From Betaproteobacteria bacterium (GTDB lineage Bacteria; Pseudomonadota; Gammaproteobacteria; Burkholderiales; SG8-41), in NCBI GenBank assembly GCA_021730905.1, contig JAKFYK010000076.1, forward strand, positions 1-44,041: a DNA stretch of 44,041 nucleotides, given 5' to 3'. Of the stretch, positions 1 through 8,327 are shown piece after piece. A program made the translations under genes and the position numbers. Each line of letters opens with the position of its first letter. Positions within the stretch are counted from its first letter, which is position 1. Under the pieces are notes generated by a model. That model did no database searches. It was not told the DNA's origin and saw nothing but the letters and a program-made list of their open reading frames with translations.

Positions 1-14
1 GAGGAGAAATCGAA

Positions 15-974
15 GTGATCAAGGTTGAAAACCTGTGCAAGAACTTCGGCGCCAAGATCGCGGTTAACGACGTGTCGTTCAGCGTCGAACGCGGCGAGGT
101 GCTCGGATTTCTCGGGCCTAACGGCGCGGGCAAATCCACCACCATGCGCATGATTACCGGCTACTACCCGCCGACATCCGGCAAGGTCACGGTCGGTGGT
201 TTCGACATCATGGAAAAGCCGCTTGAGGCCAAACGACTGATCGGTTATTTGCCGGAGAACGCACCGGGCTATGCCGATATGACCGTGCGCGGCTTTTTGA
301 GCTTTGCGGCGGAACTGCGCGGGTTGCATGGCGATGCGCGCAAGAAGGCCGTGAATCACGCGGTGGAAATGTGTTCCCTCGAGAACGTACTTCATCAGAC
401 TATCGATACGCTGTCCAAAGGATACAAACACCGCACGTGTCTTGCGCAATCGCTGGTGCACGACCCGGAAGTGCTGATCATGGACGAGCCCACCGACGGT
501 CTCGATCCGAATCAAAAGCACGAAGTACGCGGCCTCATCCGCCGCATGGCTTCCACCAAGGCGATTATTTTTTCGACGCATATACTTGAAGAGGTGGAGG
601 AGACTTGCTCGCGCGCCATCATCATCGACCGCGGCACCATCGTGGCGAACGGCACGCCCGCCGAACTCAAGGCGCGTTCCGATATGGCGGGTGCGGTGCA
701 CGTGCAGACAACCGGCGTGGCCAGCGCGGCGCTGCTGGAGCAGATGAATCGTGTGACGGGCGTCGTGCGCACCGAAGTGATTTCCGATGGCAACGGTCGT
801 GTCGAGGCGCGTGCCTATCCCGACAAGAGCAATCGCAATCTCAATCTGACGCGATCCATCGCGGAACTGGCGGCGCAGCAGCACTGGCAGCTAGACGAAA
901 TCCACACCGAAACCGGGCGCCTCGACGAAGTGTTCCGCGCGATTACGCTCCCCGATACCGTGAAGGCGCACTGA
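15..974 (+). CDS. ABC transporter ATP-binding protein, GldA-like
   Basis: ATPase subunit of an ABC-2 type exporter that hydrolyses ATP on the cytoplasmic face. A Walker A motif GPNGAGKST lies at about residues 34-42 and a Walker B VLIMDEPTDGLDP near residue 155. The signature loop reads LSKGYKHR instead of the usual LSGGQ, a variant seen in Gld-type and ABC-2 drug/polysaccharide ATPases. The C-terminal ~100 residues form the accessory domain typical of this subgroup. The start is a GTG at 15, with GAGGAG 8 nt upstream. The permease gene follows 2 nt after the stop, and GldG-like and DUF4340 genes complete the unit. The substrate cannot be read from the sequence. The upstream end of the operon may lie outside the window. 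Confidence 0.93.
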   Translation: MIKVENLCKNFGAKIAVNDVSFSVERGEVLGFLGPNGAGKSTTMRMITGYYPPTSGKVTVGGFDIMEKPLEAKRLIGYLPENAPGYADMTVRGFLSFAAELRGLHGDARKKAVNHAVEMCSLENVLHQTIDTLSKGYKHRTCLAQSLVHDPEVLIMDEPTDGLDPNQKHEVRGLIRRMASTKAIIFSTHILEEVEETCSRAIIIDRGTIVANGTPAELKARSDMAGAVHVQTTGVASAALLEQMNRVTGVVRTEVISDGNGRVEARAYPDKSNRNLNLTRSIAELAAQQHWQLDEIHTETGRLDEVFRAITLPDTVKAH

Positions 975-976
975 TC

Positions 977-1720
977 ATGAATGCCTGGAATAACATTAAA
1001 ACGATCATGAAGCGCGAACTCGGCGGCTATTTCACGTCGCCGATTGCCTACGTGTTTCTCATCATCTTCCTGCTGCTGACCGGATTTTTCACCTTCACCA
1101 TCGGCAATTTCTTCGAACGCGGCGAAGCCTCGCTGGTGTCATTCTTCACCTGGCATCCGTGGCTGTATCTGTTCCTGGTGCCGGCCGTCGGCATGCGCCT
1201 GTGGTCGGAGGAGCGCCGTCTGGGAACGATGGAGCTGCTGCTCACCATGCCGCTGACCACGTGGCAGGCCATCGTCGGGAAATTCTTGGCGTCGTGGGCG
1301 TTTTTAGCACTCGCGCTGGCGCTGACATTTCCGGTATGGATTACCGTCAACTGGCTCGGTTCACCCGACAACGGCATCATCGCGGCGGGTTACGCGGGCA
1401 GTCTGTTTCTCGCCGGATCGTATCTGGCGATCAGTTGCATGACGTCCGCGCTCACGCGCAATCAGGTGATCAGCTTTATTCTGTCGGTAATGATCTGCCT
1501 GTTCCTGATCCTCGCGGGATACACGCCGGTGACGGATTTGCTGACGCGCTTCGCCAGCCCGGTGGTGGTGGATGTTATCGCCGCGTTTTCGGTGATGACG
1601 CACTTTGAAGGATTCCAGCGCGGTGTGATCGATCTGCGCGATTTCCTGTTTTTTGCCTCGGTAATCGGCTTCGCGCTATTTACCACCGGCGTGATTATTC
1701 GCAGCCAGCGGGCAGGGTAG
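977..1720 (+). CDS. ABC-2 type permease, GldF-like
   Basis: Membrane subunit partnering the ATPase encoded immediately upstream. The 247-residue protein starts at ATG 977, 2 nt after the ATPase stop. It has about six hydrophobic segments, beginning with one at residues ~20-45 (SPIAYVFLIIFLLLTGFF), and the conserved ABC-2 sequence RLWSEERRLGTMELLLTMPL in the first cytoplasmic loop. That arrangement matches GldF-type permeases, which are associated with a GldG auxiliary protein, here the next gene (1724). The presence of GldF/GldG homologues does not by itself imply gliding; similar trios occur in many non-gliding proteobacteria. Confidence 0.92.
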   Translation: MNAWNNIKTIMKRELGGYFTSPIAYVFLIIFLLLTGFFTFTIGNFFERGEASLVSFFTWHPWLYLFLVPAVGMRLWSEERRLGTMELLLTMPLTTWQAIVGKFLASWAFLALALALTFPVWITVNWLGSPDNGIIAAGYAGSLFLAGSYLAISCMTSALTRNQVISFILSVMICLFLILAGYTPVTDLLTRFASPVVVDVIAAFSVMTHFEGFQRGVIDLRDFLFFASVIGFALFTTGVIIRSQRAG

Positions 1721-1723
1721 GCC

Positions 1724-3634
1724 ATGAAAAAAAGCAATCTCGATTCCTTGTTTTATTCCGCCGGCGGCCTGGTGCTGCTGGCGATCATTCTGATCGCGGC
1801 AAACTTTTTGTTCAGTGCGTTCAAGGCGCGCGTCGACCTGACCCAGGGCAGTGTTTACACGCTGTCGCCGGGCACGCGCGCGATCCTGAGCAAGCTCGAA
1901 GCGCCGGTAAAAATCCGCTATTACTACACGCAGGGCGGCAACACCGTGCCGGTAGGCCTGAAAACCTTTGCCAAGCGCGTCGAAGACCTGCTCGCCGAAT
2001 ACAAAGCGGCGTCGGGCGGCAAAGTGATCATCGAAAAATTCAATCCGGAGCCCGATTCCGACGCCGAGGAATCGGCCGCGCTTGATAACGTCGAAGGCCA
2101 GCAGACCAACACCGGCGAAAAGTTTTACCTCGGCCTCGCGGTATCCTTCCTCGACAAGAAAGAGGCGATACCGGTGCTGTCGGCGGACCGCGAACGGTTG
2201 CTGGAATATGATTTGACGAGCAAGATTTCGCAAGTCACGCAGGCAAAAAAACCGGTGATTGGATTGATGGCGGGGCTGCCGGTGCTGGGACGCTCGCTGA
2301 ACCCGATGACCAAGCAGCAGCCGACCGAGCCGTGGGTGCTGGGTTCGGAACTGAAGCGCACCTTTGAAGTGAAAAAGATCGAACTCGATGCAAAAAAAAT
2401 CGACGACGACATCAAGGTGCTGCTGGTGATCCATCCGAAGAACATTACCGAGGATGCCGAGTACGCGATCGATCAGTTCGTGCTGCGCGGCGGCAAGCTG
2501 GTCGCGTTTGTCGATCCGTATGCGTATTTCGATCAGCAGCCCGACATGCAGAATCCGTTCGGCGGCAATCAGGCCGGGCAATCGATGCTCTACAACCTGT
2601 TCAAGGCGTGGGGCGTCGAAGTGGACGGCGGCAAAGTGATTGCCGATATGACCTTCCCCAGCGGCTCGGGACCGCGTTTGCTGCCGACACTGCTGTCGCT
2701 CACCAACGACGCGTTCAACATGGACGATATCGTGATGAGTCAGGTGGGCACCATGCTGGTGCCGTTCGGTGGCTCGTTCAAGGGTAAGCTGGCGGAAGGC
2801 TTGAAGCAGTCCGTGCTGATTCATTCATCCAAGAATGCGATGCCGGTGGATTTGATCATTGCCACATTGTCGGGCGAACCTTCGACGCGCGGTTTCCAGC
2901 CCACGGGCAAGGAAGAACCGATTGCTATCCGTCTCAGTGGCAAGTTCAAGTCGGCATTCCCCAACGGTGAGCCGGTGCCGCCGCAGCCGCCGGCGAAGAA
3001 AGGCGAAGCACTGGTGCCACCGCCCCCGCCGTCGGGCAAGCATATGCGCGAGGCTGCAGCGGAGAATTCCGTGGTGTTAATCGCGGACGTAGACATGCTG
3101 ACCGATGGCGCCGCTGTAGAGGTGCAGGATGTATTCGGCCAAAAAGTGGTGGTGCCGCGCAACGGCAACCTTGCTTTCGCGCAGAGCCTCGTTGAGCAAC
3201 TCGCAGGCGACCAGAACCTGATGAACCTGCGCAGCCGCGCTGCTTTTAGCAAGCCGCTGACCGTGCTGCGGCAGATGGAAGCGCAGGCGCAGCAGGCGTA
3301 TCTGGGCAAGATCAAGGGTTTGGAAGACGGATTGAATCAAACCACCGAAAAACTCCAGGCACTGCAAAAAGGCCGCACTGGAACCGGCACTGCTACAACC
3401 GCTACCGTACTGACGCCGGAGCAGCAACTGGAGATCGAGAACTTCCGCAAGAAAGCCAACGAGACGCGCAAGGAACTCAAGGAATTGCGCAAGAACCTGC
3501 GTGTGGATACCGACCAGCTTGAGCTGTGGACCAAGGTCGTCAATATCGGCGCGGTGCCGTTGCTGGTGGCGATACTCGGCCTGGTGCTGGCGCTCTCCAA
3601 GCGCCGCAAACTGAGAATGGCGGTGGCGCGATGA
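1724..3634 (+). CDS. GldG-like ABC transporter auxiliary protein
   Basis: A 636-residue protein with one N-terminal membrane segment (residues ~12-32), a large extracytoplasmic region and a second membrane segment near the C-terminus (~608-628), just before a basic tail (SKRRKLRMAVAR). This is the plan of GldG / ABC_transp_aux proteins, which work with ABC-2 permeases. The start of the ectodomain (RVDLTQGSVYTLSPGTRAIL) is a well-conserved family hallmark. A proline-rich stretch near residues 420-440 and a predicted coiled coil at ~520-600 (repeated LQ, KE and EL patterns) separate the ectodomain from the last helix. It starts 3 nt after the permease and overlaps the next gene by 4 nt (ATGA), so translation is probably coupled. 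Confidence 0.9.
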   Translation: MKKSNLDSLFYSAGGLVLLAIILIAANFLFSAFKARVDLTQGSVYTLSPGTRAILSKLEAPVKIRYYYTQGGNTVPVGLKTFAKRVEDLLAEYKAASGGKVIIEKFNPEPDSDAEESAALDNVEGQQTNTGEKFYLGLAVSFLDKKEAIPVLSADRERLLEYDLTSKISQVTQAKKPVIGLMAGLPVLGRSLNPMTKQQPTEPWVLGSELKRTFEVKKIELDAKKIDDDIKVLLVIHPKNITEDAEYAIDQFVLRGGKLVAFVDPYAYFDQQPDMQNPFGGNQAGQSMLYNLFKAWGVEVDGGKVIADMTFPSGSGPRLLPTLLSLTNDAFNMDDIVMSQVGTMLVPFGGSFKGKLAEGLKQSVLIHSSKNAMPVDLIIATLSGEPSTRGFQPTGKEEPIAIRLSGKFKSAFPNGEPVPPQPPAKKGEALVPPPPPSGKHMREAAAENSVVLIADVDMLTDGAAVEVQDVFGQKVVVPRNGNLAFAQSLVEQLAGDQNLMNLRSRAAFSKPLTVLRQMEAQAQQAYLGKIKGLEDGLNQTTEKLQALQKGRTGTGTATTATVLTPEQQLEIENFRKKANETRKELKELRKNLRVDTDQLELWTKVVNIGAVPLLVAILGLVLALSKRRKLRMAVAR

Positions 3635-4818
3635 ACCGCAAACAATTTCTGGTCATGCTGGCGCTGGTCGCCGTGCTCGGCGGCGCGGGGCTGGCGATGT
3701 TCTGGCAGGAACTTTCCGGTTACAAGGAAAGCGGCGCGAAGATCGGCGCGAAAGTGCTGCCGGACCTCAAGGCTGCGGATGCAACCGAGATCCGCCTGAA
3801 AGACGCCAAGCGCGAAGTCACGCTCACCAGCAAGAACGGCTCGTGGAGCGTGAAGGAGCGCGGCGGCTACCCCGCGGAAGTCGGCGAAATCAGCGAGCTT
3901 CTTGCCAAGCTGGTGGAAGCGAAAATCGTGCAATCAGAGGCGGTGGGTGCCTCGCTCTATCCGCGTCTGGAATTGGTCGAACCGGGCAAAGGCGAGGCAA
4001 AAGGGGAAGGAACAGGCACGCTGCTCGAACTGAAGGACAAAAGCGGCAAGCTCATTGCCCATCTTATTTTCGGCAAAGTGTCGCTGAAGAAAGACCCCGG
4101 CAATCCGCTGCCTAACGCAGTGGACGGCGTGCCGGCGGGCCGCTACATGCTGGTGCCGGGCGGCAAGACGCAAAACGTGGTGGTGGTATCCGATCCGTTC
4201 GCGAACGTTGAAGCGAGGGCGGGCCGCTGGCTGGCGAAAAATTTCTTCAAGGCTGACCGCATCAGGACGCTGACCGTGGGCGAAGGCGCGGCGCAATGGA
4301 AGATCACGCGCGAACTCGAATACAGCCAGTGGAAATTTGCAGCAGGGGCGGGGCAGCTTGATCCGAGCGCCGCAGTGGGCGCAGTGAACGCGCTGGGCCA
4401 GCTTGCGTTCAGCGATGTTTCAACGGATGCGAAAGTGGAAGGCGAAAAAATCACCACCATCGTCGCCGAAACCTTCGACAACCTCACCTACACGATCAAG
4501 GTCGCCAAGCAGAAGACGGGTGACGATTACCTGTTCAACTTCGTGCTGACCGGCGAACCGCCGAAAACGCGCGCGCCGGAAAAAGACGAAAAACCCGATG
4601 AGATCGAGCGCCGCGCCAAGGAGTACGTCGATACCTTGAAGCGTCTCGAAGCGCGCGCGCAGTTCGAAAAAATTCTCGGGCAATGGGTGTATGTGATGCC
4701 CGGCAAATCACTGGAGCCGCTGCTCAAGGATCGCGCGCAGATGGTGGTGCAGCCAAGAAAACCCGGTGATGACAAAGGCGGACCGCCGCCCGGCATGATG
4801 CCGCAGTTTCCGCGCTGA
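3631..4818 (+). CDS. DUF4340 domain-containing protein
   Basis: A 395-residue protein whose ATG overlaps the stop codon of the GldG-like gene (ATGA at 3631-3634). It has one N-terminal membrane segment (residues ~6-24) followed by a long soluble domain. The start of that domain (residues ~35-70, including the sequence SKNGSWSVKERGGYPA) matches the DUF4340 pattern. DUF4340 proteins commonly follow GldA/F/G-type genes, and their role is not established. The C-terminus is rich in Pro and Gly (GGPPPGMMPQFPR). It is the last gene of the operon and is followed within 4 nt by a strong hairpin. Confidence 0.86.
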   Translation: MNRKQFLVMLALVAVLGGAGLAMFWQELSGYKESGAKIGAKVLPDLKAADATEIRLKDAKREVTLTSKNGSWSVKERGGYPAEVGEISELLAKLVEAKIVQSEAVGASLYPRLELVEPGKGEAKGEGTGTLLELKDKSGKLIAHLIFGKVSLKKDPGNPLPNAVDGVPAGRYMLVPGGKTQNVVVVSDPFANVEARAGRWLAKNFFKADRIRTLTVGEGAAQWKITRELEYSQWKFAAGAGQLDPSAAVGAVNALGQLAFSDVSTDAKVEGEKITTIVAETFDNLTYTIKVAKQKTGDDYLFNFVLTGEPPKTRAPEKDEKPDEIERRAKEYVDTLKRLEARAQFEKILGQWVYVMPGKSLEPLLKDRAQMVVQPRKPGDDKGGPPPGMMPQFPR

Positions 4819-4821
4819 GAA

Positions 4822-4848
4822 CGTGCGCTAACGTAACGTTAGTGCACG
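4822..4848. terminator. 12-bp hairpin between convergent genes
   Basis: An inverted repeat with arms at 4822-4833 and 4837-4848 and a TAA loop. It makes 12 pairs, one of them G-T. It lies between the convergent ends of the DUF4340 gene (4818) and the beta-lactamase-like gene (4857). There is no T-run on either side, so a bidirectional terminator or a 3'-end stabiliser is inferred from position and stem strength only. Confidence 0.6.
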
Positions 4849-4856
4849 GCTTCCCA

Positions 4857-6101
4857 TCAGCGCAAGGTCTGCGCTACCAGACTCTTGACCAGCCGCCGGT
4901 AGTAAATGCGCGCGTCGCCTGCCCGTTGCGACATGAAAATCGCGATCAGCTTTTCTTTCGGGTCGATCCAGAACCAGGTGCCTTGCGCGCCGCCCCACAG
5001 GTATTCGCCCACGGTGCCGGGCATATCGTTCATGCCGGTGTGCGTGCGTACCGCGAAACCCAGTCCGAAACCGAAACCGGGATAAAACGACCCGGGCAAT
5101 GCGCCGAGGTGATCGGAAGTCATGTGCTCGATGGTCTTCGGCGCGAGCAGGCGCACGCCGTCGAGGTCGCCGCCGTTGAGCAGCATGGTGGTGAAGCGCA
5201 GATAATCCGGCGCGGTGGAGAACAGCCCGCCGCCGCCCGATTCAAATCGCTGTGGCCGGCGCGGATCGGTGACGTTGGGCCGCTTGCCGGTGGCGGGTTC
5301 GATCATCGGGTTGGCTACCCGCGCGACTTTGTCCGCAGGCACGCTGAAGAAAGAGTCCACCATGCCCAGCGGTTTGAAAATGCGCGTTTCGAAAAATTCA
5401 CCGAGCGACATGCCGGACACGACTTCGACAATGCGTCCCAGCACGTCGGTGGAACGGCCGTATTCGAAACGCGTGCCGGGCTGAAACGCGAGCACGGTTT
5501 TCGACAATTTGGTGATGAGTTCCGCGTTGGTGTGCTCGCGCGATTGCTCACCGGCATCGACATAGGTTTTTTTAACCAGCGCTGAAGACGCGCCGCGATG
5601 GCCGTAGGTCAGGCCCGAGGTATGGCGCATCAAATCCTGCACCGTGAGCTCGCGTCGCGCCGGCACGCGTGTGAGCACGGTGTTGCCGGCAGCGTCCTTG
5701 GATTCAACGCCGACCTGCAGGCCTTTCAGTTCGGGCAGGTACTTCGATGCCGGATCGCCGATGTTTATCCTGCCTTCTTCCACCAGCATCATGATCGCCA
5801 CCGAGGTAATCGGCTTGGTCATCGATGCCATGCGAAAAATAGAATCGCGCGTCATCGGTACGCCAGCTTCCTTGTCGCGCATGCCGTTGGCTTCGAAGTG
5901 CACCACCTTGCCGTGGCGTGCCACCAGCATCACCGTGCCGGGCAAGCCGCCGGCGTCGATTTCCGCCTTGAGCACGTTATCCAGCCGCGTGAGCGCCTGC
6001 GAAGAAATGCCAGCAGATTCGGGCGTGGCTGTTTGCGTGCTGGCGCAGGCGCCGAGCAGCATCGCGGTTGACAGCAGGCACAGGGCAGACAATCGTTTCA
6101 T
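4857..6101 (-). CDS. Class C beta-lactamase-fold serine hydrolase, lipoprotein
   Basis: A 414-residue member of the beta-lactamase/transpeptidase-like family (EstB or PBP4* type). The nucleophile motif SxxK is S93-M-T-K96 in RMASMTKPIT, and the tyrosine motif is Y214 in FEYGRSTDVLG. The third motif lies in WGGAQGTWFWIDP, where HxG of true class C enzymes is replaced as in esterase-like relatives. Residues 1-19 form a lipoprotein signal with a lipobox ending LGAC, so the protein is probably anchored to a periplasmic membrane face. The sequence does not show whether it acts as an esterase, a peptidase or an amide hydrolase. A true AmpC beta-lactamase is unlikely, because the YxN and KTG motifs are not canonical. 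Confidence 0.9.
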   Translation of the reverse strand: MKRLSALCLLSTAMLLGACASTQTATPESAGISSQALTRLDNVLKAEIDAGGLPGTVMLVARHGKVVHFEANGMRDKEAGVPMTRDSIFRMASMTKPITSVAIMMLVEEGRINIGDPASKYLPELKGLQVGVESKDAAGNTVLTRVPARRELTVQDLMRHTSGLTYGHRGASSALVKKTYVDAGEQSREHTNAELITKLSKTVLAFQPGTRFEYGRSTDVLGRIVEVVSGMSLGEFFETRIFKPLGMVDSFFSVPADKVARVANPMIEPATGKRPNVTDPRRPQRFESGGGGLFSTAPDYLRFTTMLLNGGDLDGVRLLAPKTIEHMTSDHLGALPGSFYPGFGFGLGFAVRTHTGMNDMPGTVGEYLWGGAQGTWFWIDPKEKLIAIFMSQRAGDARIYYRRLVKSLVAQTLR

Positions 6102-6281
6102 GGGCGCGGTTCCGGTTGCGTGTCGGGTGACGGGGTTGCGATTATTTCACGTAATGCGCGCGATACCCGCGCGGCTTGCTAGAATGCACCGTGGGGCGGC
6201 GGCTTGGGATTGCTTTGTGAATTGCCGGCCGCGCGATGCTTTCGTGTACTGCACATCATCGGCTATAAGTGCTCTATAACA

Positions 6282-6311
6282 ATATAACTATTTGTTTTTA
6301 AACGAGATTTT
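6282..6311 (+). repeat. AT-rich dispersed repeat, copy 1
   Basis: The sequence ATAACTATTTGTTTTTAAAC starts at 6282 and continues into CGAGATTTT. It belongs to the family described in the findings (core ATAAGTATTTGTTTTTA). It sits in the 213-nt gap before the small gene at 6315 and ends 3 nt from its ATG, so it must form that gene's leader and ribosome-binding region. The surrounding DNA is GC-rich, which makes the block stand out. Confidence 0.8.
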
Positions 6312-6314
6312 AGA

Positions 6315-6506
6315 ATGGATTCCAGCAAGTTTTCCAAGTCGCCGGTGCTGCCAGCGGATCACAAATGGACGTTTGAGAAGCGCAAAGGTATTTACGAATC
6401 CGATGTCACGGCGCTGGTGCGGCGCATGCTCGAAGACGATGCGATACGTGAAGACCAACGCGAGGCATGGGAACGCTGGCGCAATGATCCGGCCAATCTC
6501 AAATAG
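6315..6506 (+). CDS. Small hypothetical protein (63 aa)
   Basis: A 63-residue, highly charged, cytoplasmic-looking protein with no membrane segment and no Cys. Its last 30 residues (MLEDDAIREDQREAWERWRNDPA) look like an amphipathic helix rich in Glu, Arg and Trp. The ORF is supported by codon use like its neighbours and by its position 9 nt upstream of a Bug receptor gene, suggesting co-transcription. I do not recognise the family. The region before its ATG is formed by AT-rich repeat copy 1, and no strong Shine-Dalgarno sequence is visible (GAG at 6304-6306 only). Confidence 0.6.
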   Translation: MDSSKFSKSPVLPADHKWTFEKRKGIYESDVTALVRRMLEDDAIREDQREAWERWRNDPANLK

Positions 6507-6515
6507 GGTTTATCG

Positions 6516-7490
6516 ATGATGAATCTGCGCACGGTTGGGGCGGCACTGATGATGGCGATCGGGGCCGCGCCTGCGTTGGCGCAAACGACGGCTTATCCCA
6601 CCCGCCCGATACGCTTTGTGGTGCCGTTCGCGCCTGGCGGCAATGCCGACACGATATCGCGTACGTCCGGCGTGAAAGTCGGCGAATCCATCGGCCAGCA
6701 AATTGTCATCGACAATCGCTCCGGCGCCAACGGCAATATCGGCATGGAAATCGTCGCGCGCGCCGCGCCCGACGGCTACACCATCGTGCTGGGCTACATC
6801 GCCAACGTGGCCATTGCGCCGAGCCTGGTGGCCAAGCTGCCCTACGATCCGGTGAAGGATTACGCGCCGATTACCCTGCTGGCGACCTCGCCGAACATCA
6901 TCGTGGTTCATCCGTCGGTGTCCGCGCGCACGCTGAAGGAACTGATCGCGCTGTCGAAAGCAAAACCGAAATCGGTCAATTTTTCGTCGGCGGGCGTGGC
7001 GAGCGTCGGGCATTTGACCGGCGAACTCTTCAACACGGCGCTCGGCGCGGATTTGCAGCACATACCGTACAAAGGCAGCGCGCAGGGTGTGATTGATCTG
7101 CTGGCCGGACAGATACAGATGATGATCGGCGGCATGTCGTCGGTGATGCCGCACATCAAGGCCGGCCGCCTGCGTTCTATCGCCATGACCGGCGCGCAGC
7201 GCTCGCCGGCCGCGCCCGATGTGCCGACGGTGGCCGAATCGACGATGCCCGGCTTCGAGGCCACGGCGTGGTACGGCGCGATGGCGCCGGCCGGCACGCC
7301 GCGTACCATCGTCGCGCGCCTGCACAGCGAGTTCGCAAAAGCGCTGGCGGTGCCGGATGCGAAACAGCGTCTGGAGAATTTGGGTTACCAGATCGTTGCC
7401 AGCACGCCGGATGAATTTGCCGCGTATATCAAGACCGAAATCGTCAAATGGGCGAAAGTGGTCAAGGCCTCGGGCGCGAAAGCGGAATGA
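6516..7490 (+). CDS. Bug family (TctC) periplasmic solute receptor
   Basis: A 324-residue extracytoplasmic solute-binding protein of the Bug/TctC family, the receptor component of tripartite tricarboxylate-type uptake. The signal peptide ends after A22 (APALA|QTT). Family marks are PIRFVVPFAPGG near the mature N-terminus, the DGYT turn, LPYDPVKDYAPITLL, VVHPSV and IPYKGSAQGVIDLLAGQ. The fold binds carboxylates of small organic acids, and the ligand cannot be assigned. ATG codons at 6516 and 6519 are both possible starts. No TctA or TctB membrane genes lie nearby, as for most orphan Bug genes. Confidence 0.94.
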   Translation: MMNLRTVGAALMMAIGAAPALAQTTAYPTRPIRFVVPFAPGGNADTISRTSGVKVGESIGQQIVIDNRSGANGNIGMEIVARAAPDGYTIVLGYIANVAIAPSLVAKLPYDPVKDYAPITLLATSPNIIVVHPSVSARTLKELIALSKAKPKSVNFSSAGVASVGHLTGELFNTALGADLQHIPYKGSAQGVIDLLAGQIQMMIGGMSSVMPHIKAGRLRSIAMTGAQRSPAAPDVPTVAESTMPGFEATAWYGAMAPAGTPRTIVARLHSEFAKALAVPDAKQRLENLGYQIVASTPDEFAAYIKTEIVKWAKVVKASGAKAE

Positions 7491-7530
7491 CGCCGTGTCC
7501 AGCACAAATGTACGGCAACTGTGGTTCGAT

Positions 7531-7600
7531 GCTTCGACAAGCTCAGCATCACCACGAACGGCTCTCAAAGCGACCGTTCGCCCTGAGCCTGTCGAAGGGC
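7531..7600. repeat. Interspersed palindromic (REP-like) element
   Basis: A nested inverted repeat. Outer arms are CTTCGACAAGCTCAG (from 7532) and CTGAGCCTGTCGAAG (7583-7597), with one mismatch. Inner arms are CGAACGG (7555-7561) and CCGTTCG (7574-7580). It lies in the 153-nt gap between a Bug gene and the SPFH-like gene. This TTCGACAAGCTCAG/CTGAGCCTGTCGAA sequence is a familiar interspersed repeat of Burkholderiales genomes. A half copy sits inside a coding region at 33008-33031. Confidence 0.85.
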
Positions 7601-7643
7601 GGGCGGTCATTCAATTGGACGTGCTTGGCAAGCGGAGATCGTC

Positions 7644-7922
7644 ATGGAAGCATCAGTGAACTGGTGGATCTTGCTGATCCCACTGGTGATCGCGGCGGTC
7701 ATCGCGTTGACGGCGATCAAACACGTGGATGAAGGCAACCGGCTCATCGTCGAACGCTTTGGTCGCTACCTGCGTATTTGCGGCCCCGGCAAGCACTTTT
7801 TATTGCCGTATATTGATCGCGGCATCCGCGTTGATCTCAATGAAGCACTGCCGGGCTGGCAGGGCATGACCGAGCAGGAAATCGAAACGAAGATTGCGCG
7901 GCAGCGTTATGGAGCGGCGTGA
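7644..7922 (+). CDS. Short SPFH/band-7 N-terminal-like membrane protein
   Basis: A 92-residue protein with an N-terminal membrane helix (residues ~7-26, WWILLIPLVIAAVIALTAI). A stretch like the start of an SPFH/stomatin domain follows (EGNRLIVERFGRYLRICGPGKHFLLPYIDRGIRVDLNE). It then ends with a charged helix (PGWQGMTEQEIETKIARQ) instead of continuing into the ~150-residue SPFH core. The start at ATG 7644 is supported by GGAG at 7634. It may be a genuine short protein or the remnant of a longer slipin; no continuation of the domain is visible in any frame downstream, so a recent frameshift is not supported. Confidence 0.7.
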   Translation: MEASVNWWILLIPLVIAAVIALTAIKHVDEGNRLIVERFGRYLRICGPGKHFLLPYIDRGIRVDLNEALPGWQGMTEQEIETKIARQRYGAA

Positions 7923-7973
7923 CGGCGGTAATGGACTGGCTTCACGGTTGACTCTGACGTATGCAGCGACTTC

Positions 7974-8318
7974 TTAGTCCTTCTCATCCCAATGGAAGTG
8001 GTGCATCAGCCGATGGAAAATCGGCGTGAACACCAGTGCGGCGGTGACGATGAAGACCAAACCCGCATACAGCGCATAACACCCCGCGAACAGTTTACCC
8101 GCCGTAGTTTGCGGCGGATTGACCGGCCCCATCCCGCCCAACAGCATGGATGCATTGAGGAACGCGTCGATCCACGACAGTTTCTCAAACACGACATAGC
8201 CTGTCATTCCGGCTGCCAAAGAAACCGCGAGTAACGCAAAGGCTGCCACCAGGTGGCCGATCAGGCGCTGTGCAAAGCCTACGCTTGGAAGTGGTGGCTG
8301 GTGCTTTGATTCGTACAC
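7974..8318 (-). CDS. Small membrane protein, 2-TM potassium-channel-like
   Basis: A 114-residue protein with a membrane helix at residues ~17-48, a short re-entrant-like stretch (AFLNASMLLGGMGPVNPPQT) and a second helix at ~78-100, followed by a His-rich tail (HRLMHHFHWDEKD). The helix-pore-helix plan resembles the Ion_trans_2 unit of two-helix potassium channels. The selectivity filter TVGYGD is replaced by LLGGMGP, so potassium conduction is not supported. It ends 9 nt before the start of the neighbouring TonB-like gene's 3' end and shares its direction. The function is unassigned. Confidence 0.65.
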   Translation of the reverse strand: MYESKHQPPLPSVGFAQRLIGHLVAAFALLAVSLAAGMTGYVVFEKLSWIDAFLNASMLLGGMGPVNPPQTTAGKLFAGCYALYAGLVFIVTAALVFTPIFHRLMHHFHWDEKD

Positions 8319-8327
8319 AAAGGATGC

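Noticed and set aside
605..976. Upstream extension of the ABC-2 permease to 605
   Set aside because: It overlaps the ATPase gene in another frame with Arg/His-rich sequence. The conserved permease begins at ATG 977.
1676..2824. Long antisense open frames, e.g. 1676-2824 (-) and 29541-30662 (-)
   Set aside because: Their sequences are rich in Arg, His and Gln, resemble no family and lie opposite well-supported genes. They are by-products of GC-rich codon use.
7491..7643. Coding sequence through the REP element after the Bug gene
   Set aside because: The open frames across it only reflect the palindrome. The element is a known type of intergenic repeat.
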